A stretch of DNA of 64,000 nucleotides, taken from Pseudomonadota bacterium (GTDB taxonomy: Bacteria; Pseudomonadota; Alphaproteobacteria; Rhizobiales; Hyphomicrobiaceae). Each line of letters starts with the position of its first letter. Position 1 is the stretch's first letter. This document shows positions 29,396 to 38,153 of the stretch, in pieces. Below the pieces are notes generated by a model, which was not told the origin of the DNA, did no database searches, and saw nothing but the letters and a program-made list of their open reading frames with translations. The position numbers were made by a program, and so were the translations under genes. The stretch covers positions 1 through 64,000 of the forward strand of contig JAEXXM010000042.1 in assembly GCA_023405815.1 (NCBI GenBank), written 5' to 3'.

Positions 29396-30123
29396 TGCAG
29401 AAGGCGGTTGCGCAGGACGAGAATGTCCTGTGCGCAGGCGGCACGCTCCAGGTGCCGCAGCTCAGCCACGCCGCCCGCGCCTGGCGCGTGACGGAGATGG
29501 CGCTCCTCTATCTTGTGGCGCCGTTCGCCGTCGATGTCGCCGTCCACGATCGCGGCATGCCCGTGTTCATCGCGCTGCTGCCTGTGCTCGCGATCATCCT
29601 CACGGTCCTTGCCTTCGATCGAACCTTCTCGCTGCGCCGTGAGTTGACGCGCGGATTCAGCCTCACGCAGCTCTTCTCGATGCTGCTGGTGTACGCCGTC
29701 GGCGCGGGCATCGTCGCGACGTACGTGTCGGAGTACCACCCCGCCCTGTTCCTCGAGTTTCCCCGCAATCGCCCCGAGACCTACCTGCGCATCATGCTGC
29801 TCTATCCGGCGATGTCGGTCCTCTCCCAGGAGCTTGTCTACCGAACCTTCTATTTCCACCGCTACGGCGTGCTTTTCGGGCGTCAATGGTGGCTGGCAAT
29901 CGTCATCAACGGCATCCTGTTCGGCATCGGCCACCTCGTTATTGGCACGCCGCTCGCCGTCTACGGCACAATGGCGACCGGCATGCTCTTCGCCTGGCGC
30001 TACGCGGTGACGCGCTCGTACTGGGCCGTCTTCATCGAGCACACGCTCTGGGGTTGGCTTGTCTTTACCGTCGGCCTTGGCCGCTACTTCTTTACCGGCG
30101 TCGGCATTCTCACTTGGCGCTAG
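29392..30123 (+). CDS. CPBP-family intramembrane metalloprotease-like protein
   Basis: This 243-residue membrane protein has about six helices. The CPBP/Abi (Rce1-like) motifs are present: QELVYRTFYF corresponds to EExxxR with Gln in place of the first Glu, FGIGH carries the second metal-binding histidine, and a final EHTLWGW has a third histidine. Family members cleave prenylated proteins or act on bacteriocin-like peptides. The Gln substitution makes catalysis uncertain. The start overlaps the stop of the preceding ELM1 gene. Confidence 0.82.
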   Translation: MMQKAVAQDENVLCAGGTLQVPQLSHAARAWRVTEMALLYLVAPFAVDVAVHDRGMPVFIALLPVLAIILTVLAFDRTFSLRRELTRGFSLTQLFSMLLVYAVGAGIVATYVSEYHPALFLEFPRNRPETYLRIMLLYPAMSVLSQELVYRTFYFHRYGVLFGRQWWLAIVINGILFGIGHLVIGTPLAVYGTMATGMLFAWRYAVTRSYWAVFIEHTLWGWLVFTVGLGRYFFTGVGILTWR

Positions 30124-30228
30124 GCACCCGGTGCAGATGTCGTCGGCGCGCCCCATCGTGGTAGTACCGTGCTGGACATGGAATCTCGGCTGCGGACGAG
30201 AGCGCTGCGCAATGGGGCGGACTTTCCG

Positions 30229-31227
30229 ATGACGATCCGGAACGAGGCACTGAAGGGTCGCACTTGCTGGATCATCAGCGACGGCAAGGCCGGCAACGAC
30301 GTGCAGACTCAGGGCATCGCCAACGCACTGGGGCTCTCCGTCACCGTGAAGCGGGTGGCGCCGGCCGGCATTCACAAGCTCCTGTCACCCTGGATCGGCG
30401 TCGCGCGCTCGGAGCGGTTCGGCGAGCCTAGCAGCACGTTCGCACCGCCATGGCCGGACGTCGCCATGTCCATCGGACGTCTCACCACGCCGTACATTCG
30501 CGAGCTGAAGCGTCGCGCCGGCGATGCGACGTTCACAATCGTTCTGCAAAACCCGAAGGTGTCATTGCGCACGGCGGACCTGTTCTGGGTCCCCGAGCAC
30601 GACAAGCTGCGAGGGCCGAACGTCATCACCTCGCTCACGGCCCCGCACGGCTTCAGCGAGCAGCGCCTCGCAGCTTTGCGGCAGAGCTTGCCCGCCCTCT
30701 ACGCCGGACTGAAGCACCCGCGCGTAGCCATCATGCTCGGCGGATCGAACGGCGATTACTCGTATACGCCCGCGGCGCTCGACCGGTTGGAGCGGGCAAT
30801 TCTCGCTTTGGGCAAGAGCGGCGCCACGCTCATGATCACGCCGTCGCGACGCACCGAAAGCGCCATCGTCGAGCGCGCGCGCAAGGCCAGCGCCGCGTTC
30901 CCACACATCTTCTGGGACATGACGGGCGAGAACCCTTATCCGCATTTTCTCGCCTGCGCAGACGCATTCCTCGCGCCCGCCGACAGCATCAACATGACGG
31001 GCGAGCCGTGCGCGACGGGAAAGCCCGTCTATGTCTTTCACGCCGACGGCGGCTCGCCGAAGTTTGCGCGCTTTCATCAGGCGCTGAGCCGCTACGGCGC
31101 AACGCGGCCGTTCCCCGATGACTTCGCGGGGATCGAGCCTTGGTCCTATGTGCCGCTCAATTCGGCGGCAGCGATCGCCAGCGAGATCGCTGCCCGCTAC
31201 GCACGTACACATGGTGCAAATCGGTAG
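30229..31227 (+). CDS. ELM1/GtrOC1-type protein, copy 2
   Basis: The product is about 332 residues and is clearly paralogous to the protein at 28.4 kb: WIISDGKAGNDVQTQGIANALGL, FAPPWPDVAMSIGRL, VPEHDKLRGPNVITSLTAPHGF, ITPSRRTES, DSINMTGEPCATGKPV and GGSPKFARFHQAL. Alphaproteobacterial genomes usually have one copy, so a duplicated pair with a CPBP gene between them is notable. The start ATG 30229 is inferred by comparing with the family N-terminus; a longer frame from 30169 exists. Confidence 0.85.
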   Translation: MTIRNEALKGRTCWIISDGKAGNDVQTQGIANALGLSVTVKRVAPAGIHKLLSPWIGVARSERFGEPSSTFAPPWPDVAMSIGRLTTPYIRELKRRAGDATFTIVLQNPKVSLRTADLFWVPEHDKLRGPNVITSLTAPHGFSEQRLAALRQSLPALYAGLKHPRVAIMLGGSNGDYSYTPAALDRLERAILALGKSGATLMITPSRRTESAIVERARKASAAFPHIFWDMTGENPYPHFLACADAFLAPADSINMTGEPCATGKPVYVFHADGGSPKFARFHQALSRYGATRPFPDDFAGIEPWSYVPLNSAAAIASEIAARYARTHGANR

Positions 31228-31382
31228 CAGCGCGAATCACCGATTCGCCGTCCACAACCATTTATGGCGGCAGTGAAGATCGTGCATAACCGGAAATACC
31301 CAGTTGGTGATGGGACTTTTAGGGAGCTAATTGGCAGCAACTTTTTTTAACAATTGCAGCGAACGAGGGGAGTGCAGCAAAG

Positions 31383-32063
31383 ATGTCCGCATCCGCAAAC
31401 GAAGTCGCCGCGACGTTGCTCAAAAGCTTCCGCAATTCCATCGAAGCGCGTAGCCCGTATCGCCACTGGTTCCTGAAAGATTGCCTGCCGCAGTCGACGG
31501 TGGACGAGATTCTCGCGCTTCCCATATCGGCCGCCGATCTGGGTGGCGTATCGGGCAAGCGCGAATTGCACAACGCGACCCGCCACTATTTCGACGTTCC
31601 CAATCGCTCGCAGTACTCGTGCGCCGAATCGGTTGCCGCCGCGCTCCAAGATCCGCGCCTCACGGCCGAGATCGAAAGGAAGTTCGGCGTGAAGCTCGAT
31701 GGCACCTATCTGCGCATCGAGTTCGCCCAGGACGTCGATGGGTTCTGGCTGGAGCCGCACACCGACATCGGCGTCAAGGCCTTCACCTATCTCCTCTACC
31801 TGTCGAAGGACCCGACGCATTCCGATCTCGGCACAGACATCTACGACACCGACAAGAAGTGGGTCGGGCGCTCGCCCTTCGCCTCGAACTCGGCGATGAT
31901 CTTCGTGCCCTCAAACATCAGCTATCACGGCTTCGAGCCGCGCAAGATCAACGGCGTGCGCAAATCGCTCGTCATCAACTACGTGACCAACGAGTGGCGT
32001 GCCCGCGAGCAGCTCTCGTACCCGGAGCAGCCTGTGCGGTCACTGGAGCCGGCCCTCGCCTGA
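31383..32063 (+). CDS. 2OG-Fe(II) oxygenase-like protein
   Basis: This 226-residue protein has the iron-binding facial triad HTD (EPHTDIGVKAFTYLLYLS), a later histidine in NISYHGFEP, and RKSLVINY for 2-oxoglutarate binding. The N-terminal part (SPYRHWFLKDCLPQSTVDEIL) fits prolyl-hydroxylase-like oxygenases. The substrate is unknown. GAGGGGAG precedes the start. An AT-rich promoter-like stretch lies at 31.30-31.35 kb, and a strong terminator follows. It appears to be monocistronic. Confidence 0.85.
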   Translation: MSASANEVAATLLKSFRNSIEARSPYRHWFLKDCLPQSTVDEILALPISAADLGGVSGKRELHNATRHYFDVPNRSQYSCAESVAAALQDPRLTAEIERKFGVKLDGTYLRIEFAQDVDGFWLEPHTDIGVKAFTYLLYLSKDPTHSDLGTDIYDTDKKWVGRSPFASNSAMIFVPSNISYHGFEPRKINGVRKSLVINYVTNEWRAREQLSYPEQPVRSLEPALA

Positions 32064-32085
32064 TATTGGCGACTGGGGGGAATTG

Positions 32086-32118
32086 GGCGCACGCGTCGTT
32101 TGGCGCGTGTGCCTTTTT
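32086..32118 (+). terminator. Rho-independent terminator after the oxygenase gene
   Basis: GGCGCACGCG (32086-32095) pairs with CGCGTGTGCC (32104-32113), with one G-U pair, around an eight-base loop. TTTTT (32114-32118) follows. It lies 23 bases after the stop codon. Confidence 0.88.
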
Positions 32119-32293
32119 CATTGCCGAACAATGCACTATATCCCTGCGGCGCGAGGTGGCTTCGCACCCGTCCAGCGCCCCCATCCAGTGGTTGCCATCG
32201 CGCCGCATGGGGGTCGCGTTGAGGCGCACAGCCTGATCGGCTAGAAGGCCGCTGAGCCAATCCCGATACCCGCGATTTGAGGAGGCCGCCCCC

Positions 32294-33955
32294 GTGGCGA
32301 ACCCGCAGTACGTCTACCACATGCACAAGCTCTCCAAGGCCTATCCGGGGGGCAAGCAGGTCCTTAAGGATATCTCGCTGTCGTTCCTGCCCGGCGCCAA
32401 GATCGGCGTCGTCGGCCTCAACGGCGCGGGTAAGTCGACGCTGCTCAAGATCATGGCCGGCGTGGTCGACGACTTCCTCGGCGAGGCAAAGGCCGCCGAC
32501 GGCATCAAGGTGGGCTACCTCGCACAGGAGCCGCAACTCGATCCCACAAAGGACGTCCTCGGCAACGCCATGGACGGCGTGGCGGAGAAGAAGGCCATCC
32601 TCGACCGCTACAACGAGATCGCGGCGAACTATTCCGAAGAGACCGCCGACGAGATGACGGCACTGCAGGACCAGATCGACGCGCAAAACCTGTGGGACCT
32701 CGACACCCAGGTGGAGCAGGCGCTCGACGCGCTGCGCTGCCCGCCGGGCGACGCGGACGTTACCAAGCTGTCGGGCGGCGAGAAGCGGCGCGTGGCGCTG
32801 ACGCGGTTGCTGCTTTCGAAGCCGGACATCCTTCTCCTCGACGAGCCGACCAATCACCTCGACGCCGAGAGCGTCGCGTGGCTGGAGCGCTTCCTCAAGG
32901 AGTACACCGGCTGCGTCATCCTCGTGACGCACGACCGCTACTTCCTCGACAACATCACCGAATGGACGCTCGAGCTCGACCGCGGTCAGGGCGTCCCATA
33001 CAAGGGCAACTACTCGAGCTGGCTCGAGCAGAAGGCCAAGCGCGCCGAGGTCGAAAAGTCGGCCGAGGAAGGGCGTCAGAAGCAGATCAACCGCGAGCTG
33101 GAATGGATTCGCTCTTCGCCCAAAGCGCGACAGGCGAAGTCCAAGGCGCGCGTCGCGGCGTTCGATAAGCTCGTGGAGCAGGCCGGGCGTGACGAGGTAG
33201 GCAAAGCATCGTTCTCCATCGCCACGGGTCCACGCCTCGGCGACATGGTCGTCGAGGTAGACGGCCTCAAGAAGGCATTCGGCGACCGCCTCTTGATCGA
33301 CGGCCTGTCATTCAAGCTGCCGCCCGGCGGCATCGTCGGCGTCATCGGCCCCAACGGCGCCGGCAAGACGACGCTGTTCAAGATGCTCACCGGCAAGGAG
33401 AAGCCCGACGGCGGCGATATCAAGCTGGGCCCGACGGTGAAGCTCGCCTACGTGGACCAGAGCCGCGACCACCTCGACGACAAGAAGACCGTCTGGGAAG
33501 AAATCTCCGGCGGCCTCGACATCATGAAGTTCGGCGACAAGCGCGAGATGTCATCGCGCGCCTATTGCGGCTGGTTCAACTTCAAGGGCCCCGACCAGCA
33601 GAAGAAGGTCGGGCTCCTCTCGGGCGGTGAGCGCAACCGCGTGCACCTCGCCAAGATGCTGAAGGAAGGCGGCAACCTCCTGCTGCTCGACGAGCCGACC
33701 AACGACCTCGACACCGAGACGCTGGGTGCGCTCGAAGCTGCGCTCGAGGATTTCCCCGGCTGCGCCGTGGTTATCAGCCACGATCGCTTCTTCCTCGACC
33801 GGCTGGCAACGCACATCTTGGCCTTCGAGGGCGACAGCCACGTCGAATGGTTCGAGGGCAACTTCGCCGACTACGAGGAGGACAAGAAGCGCCGTCTGGG
33901 CGATGCCGCCGTCGAGCCGCACCGCATCAAGTTCAAGCGCTTCGAGCGCGCCTGA
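32294..33955 (+). CDS. ettA: Energy-dependent translational throttle protein EttA
   Basis: EttA is an ABC-F ATPase that binds the ribosomal E site and gates early elongation according to the ATP/ADP ratio. The 553-residue protein has two ABC domains: the first with GLNGAGKST, LSGGEKRRVALTRLLLSKPDILLLDEPTNHLDAE, and the second with GPNGAGKTT, LSGGERNRVHLAKMLKEGGNLLLLDEPTNDLD. Between them is the linker helix region (ELEWIRSSPKARQAKSKAR). There are no membrane segments. It starts at GTG 32294 after GAGGAGG. It stands alone after a terminator. Confidence 0.96.
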   Translation: MANPQYVYHMHKLSKAYPGGKQVLKDISLSFLPGAKIGVVGLNGAGKSTLLKIMAGVVDDFLGEAKAADGIKVGYLAQEPQLDPTKDVLGNAMDGVAEKKAILDRYNEIAANYSEETADEMTALQDQIDAQNLWDLDTQVEQALDALRCPPGDADVTKLSGGEKRRVALTRLLLSKPDILLLDEPTNHLDAESVAWLERFLKEYTGCVILVTHDRYFLDNITEWTLELDRGQGVPYKGNYSSWLEQKAKRAEVEKSAEEGRQKQINRELEWIRSSPKARQAKSKARVAAFDKLVEQAGRDEVGKASFSIATGPRLGDMVVEVDGLKKAFGDRLLIDGLSFKLPPGGIVGVIGPNGAGKTTLFKMLTGKEKPDGGDIKLGPTVKLAYVDQSRDHLDDKKTVWEEISGGLDIMKFGDKREMSSRAYCGWFNFKGPDQQKKVGLLSGGERNRVHLAKMLKEGGNLLLLDEPTNDLDTETLGALEAALEDFPGCAVVISHDRFFLDRLATHILAFEGDSHVEWFEGNFADYEEDKKRRLGDAAVEPHRIKFKRFERA

Positions 33956-34013
33956 GCCGCCTGCCCCTTGCTGGCCGGCGCAATGTCGGGCAGGCTGGTG
34001 GGGCAGGGGCACC

Positions 34014-34718
34014 ATGGGCGCAGAGGTCTCACAAACGCACGGACATGGCGGCCAGCGGATGCTGGCCTGCCTCCTCGCCGTTGCAGCGTGGGGCTCGGCC
34101 GCCATCGCTGGCGACGCCAGCACTGTGGTCGGCACCTACTGCCTGCAGGGCGTGCACGAGGTGGGCTCCTGCATGCGCCTCTCCCCCGACGGCAAGTACG
34201 AGTACTTCCTGTCCTACGGCGCCTATGACGAGACCTCGGAGGGCACGTGGCGCATCGACGGAAGCGACGTCGTGCTCGACAGCCCGGCCTACGACAAGCG
34301 CCCGGGCTTCGTGTTCAAGCGCCTGCAGCCGGGCGCCAGCGGCGGCTATGACGTCCTCGTCGAGAGCAAGAGCGGCCAGCCCTTGCCCGGCATCGAGGTG
34401 AGCGTCGCCTGCGATGGCAAGACGGCCGGCTCTGGCATCACGCAGCAGTATGGGTTCGCCGTGGCGTGCACCAAGGCGCCGACCGCGGTGACGCTCGGCC
34501 TTTCCATGTTCGGGCTCGCCCCGCAGAGCATCGACGTCGCGGCCCACACCGGCGCCGACAAAGGTTATGTGTTCGAGTTCGAGCCCGGCGACCTCGGCAA
34601 GAAGAGGTTCGCCGGCACGCGCGCGAAGTTCACCGCCGACGCGCTCGAGATGACGTACACGGATACGCCGATCAGTGAGCTGCAGGGGCGGCCATTCCGC
34701 TACGTGCGCGACCGCTGA
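34014..34718 (+). CDS. Secreted hypothetical protein
   Basis: This 234-residue protein has a signal peptide (residues 16-32, ending near AAIAGDAS). The mature part starts VVGTYCLQGVHEVGSCMRL and has a short repeat-free beta-rich fold with GKYEYFLSYGAYDETSEGTWRIDGSDVVLDS. It resembles single-domain lipocalin-like or META-type secreted proteins, but I do not recognise a family. ATG 34014 follows CAGGGGC. A hypothetical membrane-associated protein gene follows in the same direction, and ettA lies upstream. Confidence 0.65.
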   Translation: MGAEVSQTHGHGGQRMLACLLAVAAWGSAAIAGDASTVVGTYCLQGVHEVGSCMRLSPDGKYEYFLSYGAYDETSEGTWRIDGSDVVLDSPAYDKRPGFVFKRLQPGASGGYDVLVESKSGQPLPGIEVSVACDGKTAGSGITQQYGFAVACTKAPTAVTLGLSMFGLAPQSIDVAAHTGADKGYVFEFEPGDLGKKRFAGTRAKFTADALEMTYTDTPISELQGRPFRYVRDR

Positions 34719-34802
34719 CGGCACGCGGTGCTCCGCCACAAGCCAGCCCTTATCGCCTGCCAATGGCTGGCGCGTGGCGTCACGGGTGAGGGAGTAGAAC
34801 GC

Positions 34803-35465
34803 ATGGGCAGGCTCGCGGACAGGGTGCAGGGTGGTGATCCCGCGGAGATCGCAGCCCACGGAGTGGCGGCCTTCGATGGCGGCAAGCTTGCTGCGGTGCT
34901 GTCGCTCGTGGCGCTGCTGATGTCGGGCTACAGCCTGTGGGAAACGTCGCTGAAGCAGGCCGACGTGCAGATCTTCGTACCTCCGGTCATCCAGTATGCG
35001 GCGCCCTACCAGAACTCGAACTTCGAGATGATCGCCGTGCCGGTGACGCTGACCAACGAGGGGGCGCGCACGGCGACGATCCTGTCGATGCAGCTCGCCG
35101 TCAGCGATCCGCGCACCAAGCAGACCAAGCATTTCTACGCGGCCGACTTCGGCCGCTGGACGATGGAGCGCACACGCAGCGGCGCCTACGAGCCGTTCGC
35201 GCCGCTGTCGCTGGCCGGCCGCTCGAGCCGCACGGAGCAAGTGCTGTTCTATACGCGCGGCGACGATCAGAAGCCCAATCAGCTCATCGAGACGGTCGGA
35301 CCGTACAGCTTTGAGCTGACCTTCGACGTGGCGGAGGGCAATGCCAAGCCGACCGTGAAGTTCGACCGGTCGCTGCTCTTCTACGATGCGCGCGCCTTCA
35401 ACGAGCGCACTCTGCCGATGTACAGTGCCGACTGGCAGTCCGCGTCCAATACCAAGCGGGATTAG
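34803..35465 (+). CDS. Membrane-anchored hypothetical protein
   Basis: The product is about 220 residues. One hydrophobic segment (residues 28-45, GKLAAVLSLVALLMSGYSLW) follows a short cytoplasmic N-terminus. The rest is probably periplasmic, with an Ig-like pattern (VPVTLTNEGARTATILSMQLAVSD). No catalytic motif is visible. GAGGGAG ends eight bases before ATG 34803, which fixes the start. The end overlaps the convergent glycosylase gene by four bases. Confidence 0.65.
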   Translation: MGRLADRVQGGDPAEIAAHGVAAFDGGKLAAVLSLVALLMSGYSLWETSLKQADVQIFVPPVIQYAAPYQNSNFEMIAVPVTLTNEGARTATILSMQLAVSDPRTKQTKHFYAADFGRWTMERTRSGAYEPFAPLSLAGRSSRTEQVLFYTRGDDQKPNQLIETVGPYSFELTFDVAEGNAKPTVKFDRSLLFYDARAFNERTLPMYSADWQSASNTKRD

Positions 35466-36109
35466 GCGGCGCGGAGCGAGCCGGCGAGCTTGCGCGCCCG
35501 CTTCAAGTCGGCGACGAACTCGGCATAGGCCTCGCGTTTCGCGATCGGCTCCGGAATGCGTAAAAGATACGACGGGTGCACGGTGATATAGCCGGCGTGT
35601 CCGTCGAACTCCGCCGGTCCGCGATTGCGCGAGATCGGTAGCGCCTTGCCCGAGAGGGCCAGCACCGCTGTCGTCCCCAGCGCGACGATGAGCCTGGGAT
35701 CGACGAGATCCATCTCCTTTTGCAGCCACCAGCGATAATGGCGCACCTCGCCGGCGGTCGGCTTCTGGTGCAGCCGGCGCTTGCCGCGCTCGACGTACTT
35801 GAAGTGCTTCACCGCGTTGGTGAGGAAGCACTTCGTACGGTCGATTCCGGCGTCGCGCATGGCCTTGTCGAGCAAAAGACCCGCCGGACCGACGAACGGG
35901 CGCCCCTCTTTGTCCTCCTGGTCGCCGGGCTGCTCGCCGACGAACGCGAGTTGCGGCTCGAGCGGACCTTCGCCCAGCACCGCACGCGTTCCGCCTTCGA
36001 CGAAAGGCCGCGCCCCCGCAATCAAGGCGTTGAGCTCAGCGAGCGTCTTCGGCCCGTGGCCGGGAGCCCCTGATGCGGGCGCGGGATTCATGTGAGGATG
36101 CCTGGTCAT
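35462..36109 (-). CDS. UdgX-like uracil-DNA glycosylase without iron-sulfur cysteines
   Basis: This 215-residue family-4-like uracil-DNA glycosylase has GEQPGDQEDKEGRPFVGPAG (residues 58-77) and the loop KRRLHQKP (110-117) with His114. That loop is the hallmark of UdgX, which crosslinks covalently to the uracil-derived site through this histidine. The motif TVHPSYLLR follows. UdgX and family-4 enzymes normally bind a 4Fe-4S cluster through four cysteines, but this protein has a single cysteine (Cys94) and reads GARPF where C-x2-C is expected. It probably lacks the cluster. No partner gene is adjacent. Confidence 0.8.
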   Translation of the reverse strand: MTRHPHMNPAPASGAPGHGPKTLAELNALIAGARPFVEGGTRAVLGEGPLEPQLAFVGEQPGDQEDKEGRPFVGPAGLLLDKAMRDAGIDRTKCFLTNAVKHFKYVERGKRRLHQKPTAGEVRHYRWWLQKEMDLVDPRLIVALGTTAVLALSGKALPISRNRGPAEFDGHAGYITVHPSYLLRIPEPIAKREAYAEFVADLKRARKLAGSLRAA

Positions 36110-36218
36110 ATCTTAGCAACGCCCGAACCTACGCGCCGGCACCATTTCCATTGCAGAAAGGTCAACGCAAAGTTTGCGACTGGCCGAAGGACGCTGGCTC
36201 GGCTATGAGGGGCGCCCC

Positions 36219-37766
36219 ATGCAGTACACACTTCAACAACAAGCGCCGCACAAGGCCTCGCGCCGCGACTGGATCGGCCTCGCGGTCATCGCCATTCCAT
36301 GCCTGATCTATTCCATGGACCTGACGGTGCTGCATCTAGCCGTCCCGCAGATCAGCGCTGAGTTCAGGCCGAGCGCTGCCCAGCTTCTCTGGATCGTCGA
36401 CATCTACGGCTTCATGGTCGCTGGCGCGCTGGTGACCATGGGAACGCTGGGAGACCGCATCGGGCGCCGCAAGGTGCTGCTTTATGGAGCTGCGGCCTTC
36501 GGTGCTGCCTCGGCGTTGGCAGCAGCTGCGCCGAGCGCCGAGTTCCTTATCTTCGCCCGCGCGCTGCAAGGCCTCTCGGCCGCGTGCCTTGCGCCTTCGA
36601 CGCTCTCGCTCATCCGCAACATGTTCCTCGATGATCGTGAGCGCACGTTCGCCATCGGCATCTGGGTGGCGAGCTTCTCGGCCGGCGCCGTGATCGGGCC
36701 GTTGTTCGGCGGACTGCTGCTCAACCACTTCAACTGGCACGCGGTGTTCCTCATCAACGTGCCGATCATGGGCCTCTTGCTCGTCATCGGCCCGATGCTG
36801 CTGCCGGAGTTCCATGATCCCGATGCGGGCCGCATGGACATCCTCAGTGCCGCGCAGTCCATCATCGCCGTGCTTGCTGTCGTCTATGGCATGAAGAGCA
36901 TCGCCGAGAGCGGCCCGAGCCTGCTGGCGGTGGCGGCCATTGCCGCCGGCGTGGCCGTGGGCGCGATGTTCTTCCGCCGCCAGAAGCGCCTCGATGACCC
37001 GCTGATCGACGTACGGCTTTTCGCGGTGCCGGCATTCAGCGCCGCGCTGACGACCAACGTCCTCGGACTGTTCATGATCATGGGCATGTTCCTGTTCGTC
37101 GCCCAGTACCTGCAACTTATCCAGGGTATGTCGCCGCTCGATGCCGGACTTTTTACTGCCCCGGCCGGTCTCGTCTTCGCGCTCGGCTCGCTTGCGGCTC
37201 CGGTGCTGGTACGCCATTTCCGCCCAGGACGCGTGGTCGCATGCATGCTCCTGATCTCCGCGGTCGGGTTCATGATGCTCACCCAGCTTTCGTCGGCGAC
37301 GTCGTTGTCGCTGCTGTTCCTAGGCATGCTGATTTTTTGCACCGGGATGGCGCCGGTCGGCGCCATCACCACCGATCTCGTCATGAGTGCCGCTCCACCC
37401 GCCCGCGCCGGAGCTGCTTCGGCGATCTCGGAGACGAGTTTCGAGTTCGGCGGCGCCTTGGGGATTGCCGTGCTCGGCAGCATCCTCACTGTCGTCTATC
37501 GCAAGACGATGGAGGCTGCGTCATTGCCAATCATCCCCGGGCCGGTGCGCAAGGGAGCTTTGGAGACGCTCAGCGGCACGGTCGATGCGTCGCGCGCGCT
37601 GCCCGCCGCAGAAGCCGAGCAGCTATTGGCAGCCGCACACGAGGCATATACCTACGCCTTCGAGGTTACGGCTGCGGTTTCTGCCGCCTGCGCCATCCTC
37701 GCCGCGCTCATTGCCGGCTTCCTGCTGCGCGGAACCCGCGCGAGGCCCCAGACCGACACGTCATGA
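36219..37766 (+). CDS. MFS transporter, DHA2-type (14 helices)
   Basis: This 515-residue protein matches EmrB/QacA-type drug:proton antiporters. The N-terminus is MQYTLQQQ, followed by DLTVLHLAVPQIS in helix 1 and the motif GTLGDRIGRRKVLL between helices 2 and 3. Motif C lies near SFSAGAVIGPLFGG. It probably exports drugs or toxic compounds across the inner membrane. ATG 36219 is chosen because it precedes the first conserved segment; the frame extends to 36174. There is no adjacent regulator. Confidence 0.9.
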   Translation: MQYTLQQQAPHKASRRDWIGLAVIAIPCLIYSMDLTVLHLAVPQISAEFRPSAAQLLWIVDIYGFMVAGALVTMGTLGDRIGRRKVLLYGAAAFGAASALAAAAPSAEFLIFARALQGLSAACLAPSTLSLIRNMFLDDRERTFAIGIWVASFSAGAVIGPLFGGLLLNHFNWHAVFLINVPIMGLLLVIGPMLLPEFHDPDAGRMDILSAAQSIIAVLAVVYGMKSIAESGPSLLAVAAIAAGVAVGAMFFRRQKRLDDPLIDVRLFAVPAFSAALTTNVLGLFMIMGMFLFVAQYLQLIQGMSPLDAGLFTAPAGLVFALGSLAAPVLVRHFRPGRVVACMLLISAVGFMMLTQLSSATSLSLLFLGMLIFCTGMAPVGAITTDLVMSAAPPARAGAASAISETSFEFGGALGIAVLGSILTVVYRKTMEAASLPIIPGPVRKGALETLSGTVDASRALPAAEAEQLLAAAHEAYTYAFEVTAAVSAACAILAALIAGFLLRGTRARPQTDTS

Positions 37767-38153
37767 CCCCCGGCACGAGCCTATCGGGGTTGCGGCCGCG
37801 CGCCCGCTAGTGCGGCAATCCGAGAATGCAGGACGGACCGTCGAGCACGCTCTTGCATGCTTTTGCCTGCTCTGGATGCGCACGCGCTTCATCGACCGGG
37901 CTCTGCTTGTCGTGCGGCAGCCCACGTATGTATTGAGGCCCACCGAGCACGCTGGGGTGCTCGCTCGGCCGCGAAGGACGCTCGAAAGAGCGAACTTTCG
38001 GGTTCATGGCTCCAGCCTCCGATCACTGCATCGGATGCTGACTGGGCACAGTAGCCTCCAATGCGCATGCCCCTCGCACCGGCCGGCCTGATCTTTGACA
38101 TGTAAGCATAACCCTGGCGCCGCAACAGGGTTCCTCGCCACCGGACGGCGAGG
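37767..38153. other. 387-base gap with a possible small ORF and imperfect tandem sequence
   Basis: No recognisable gene lies here. On the minus strand an ORF of 66 codons (37807-38007) starts after a GGAGGCTGGAGCC site and could be real. Its residues show an internal repeat (VLGGPQYIRGLPH and VLDGPSCILGLPH). The DNA shows the same imperfect repeat: GTGCGGCAATCCGAGAATG and GTGCGGCAGCCCACGTATG, each ending in GAGCACGCT, about 100 bases apart. It could also be non-coding repeat DNA. The remaining sequence up to the ligase gene shows nothing I can name. Confidence 0.35.

Noticed and set aside
37761..37943. 60-residue minus-strand ORF in the gap after the MFS gene
   Set aside because: It overlaps the more plausible 66-codon ORF in another frame and lacks a ribosome-binding site.
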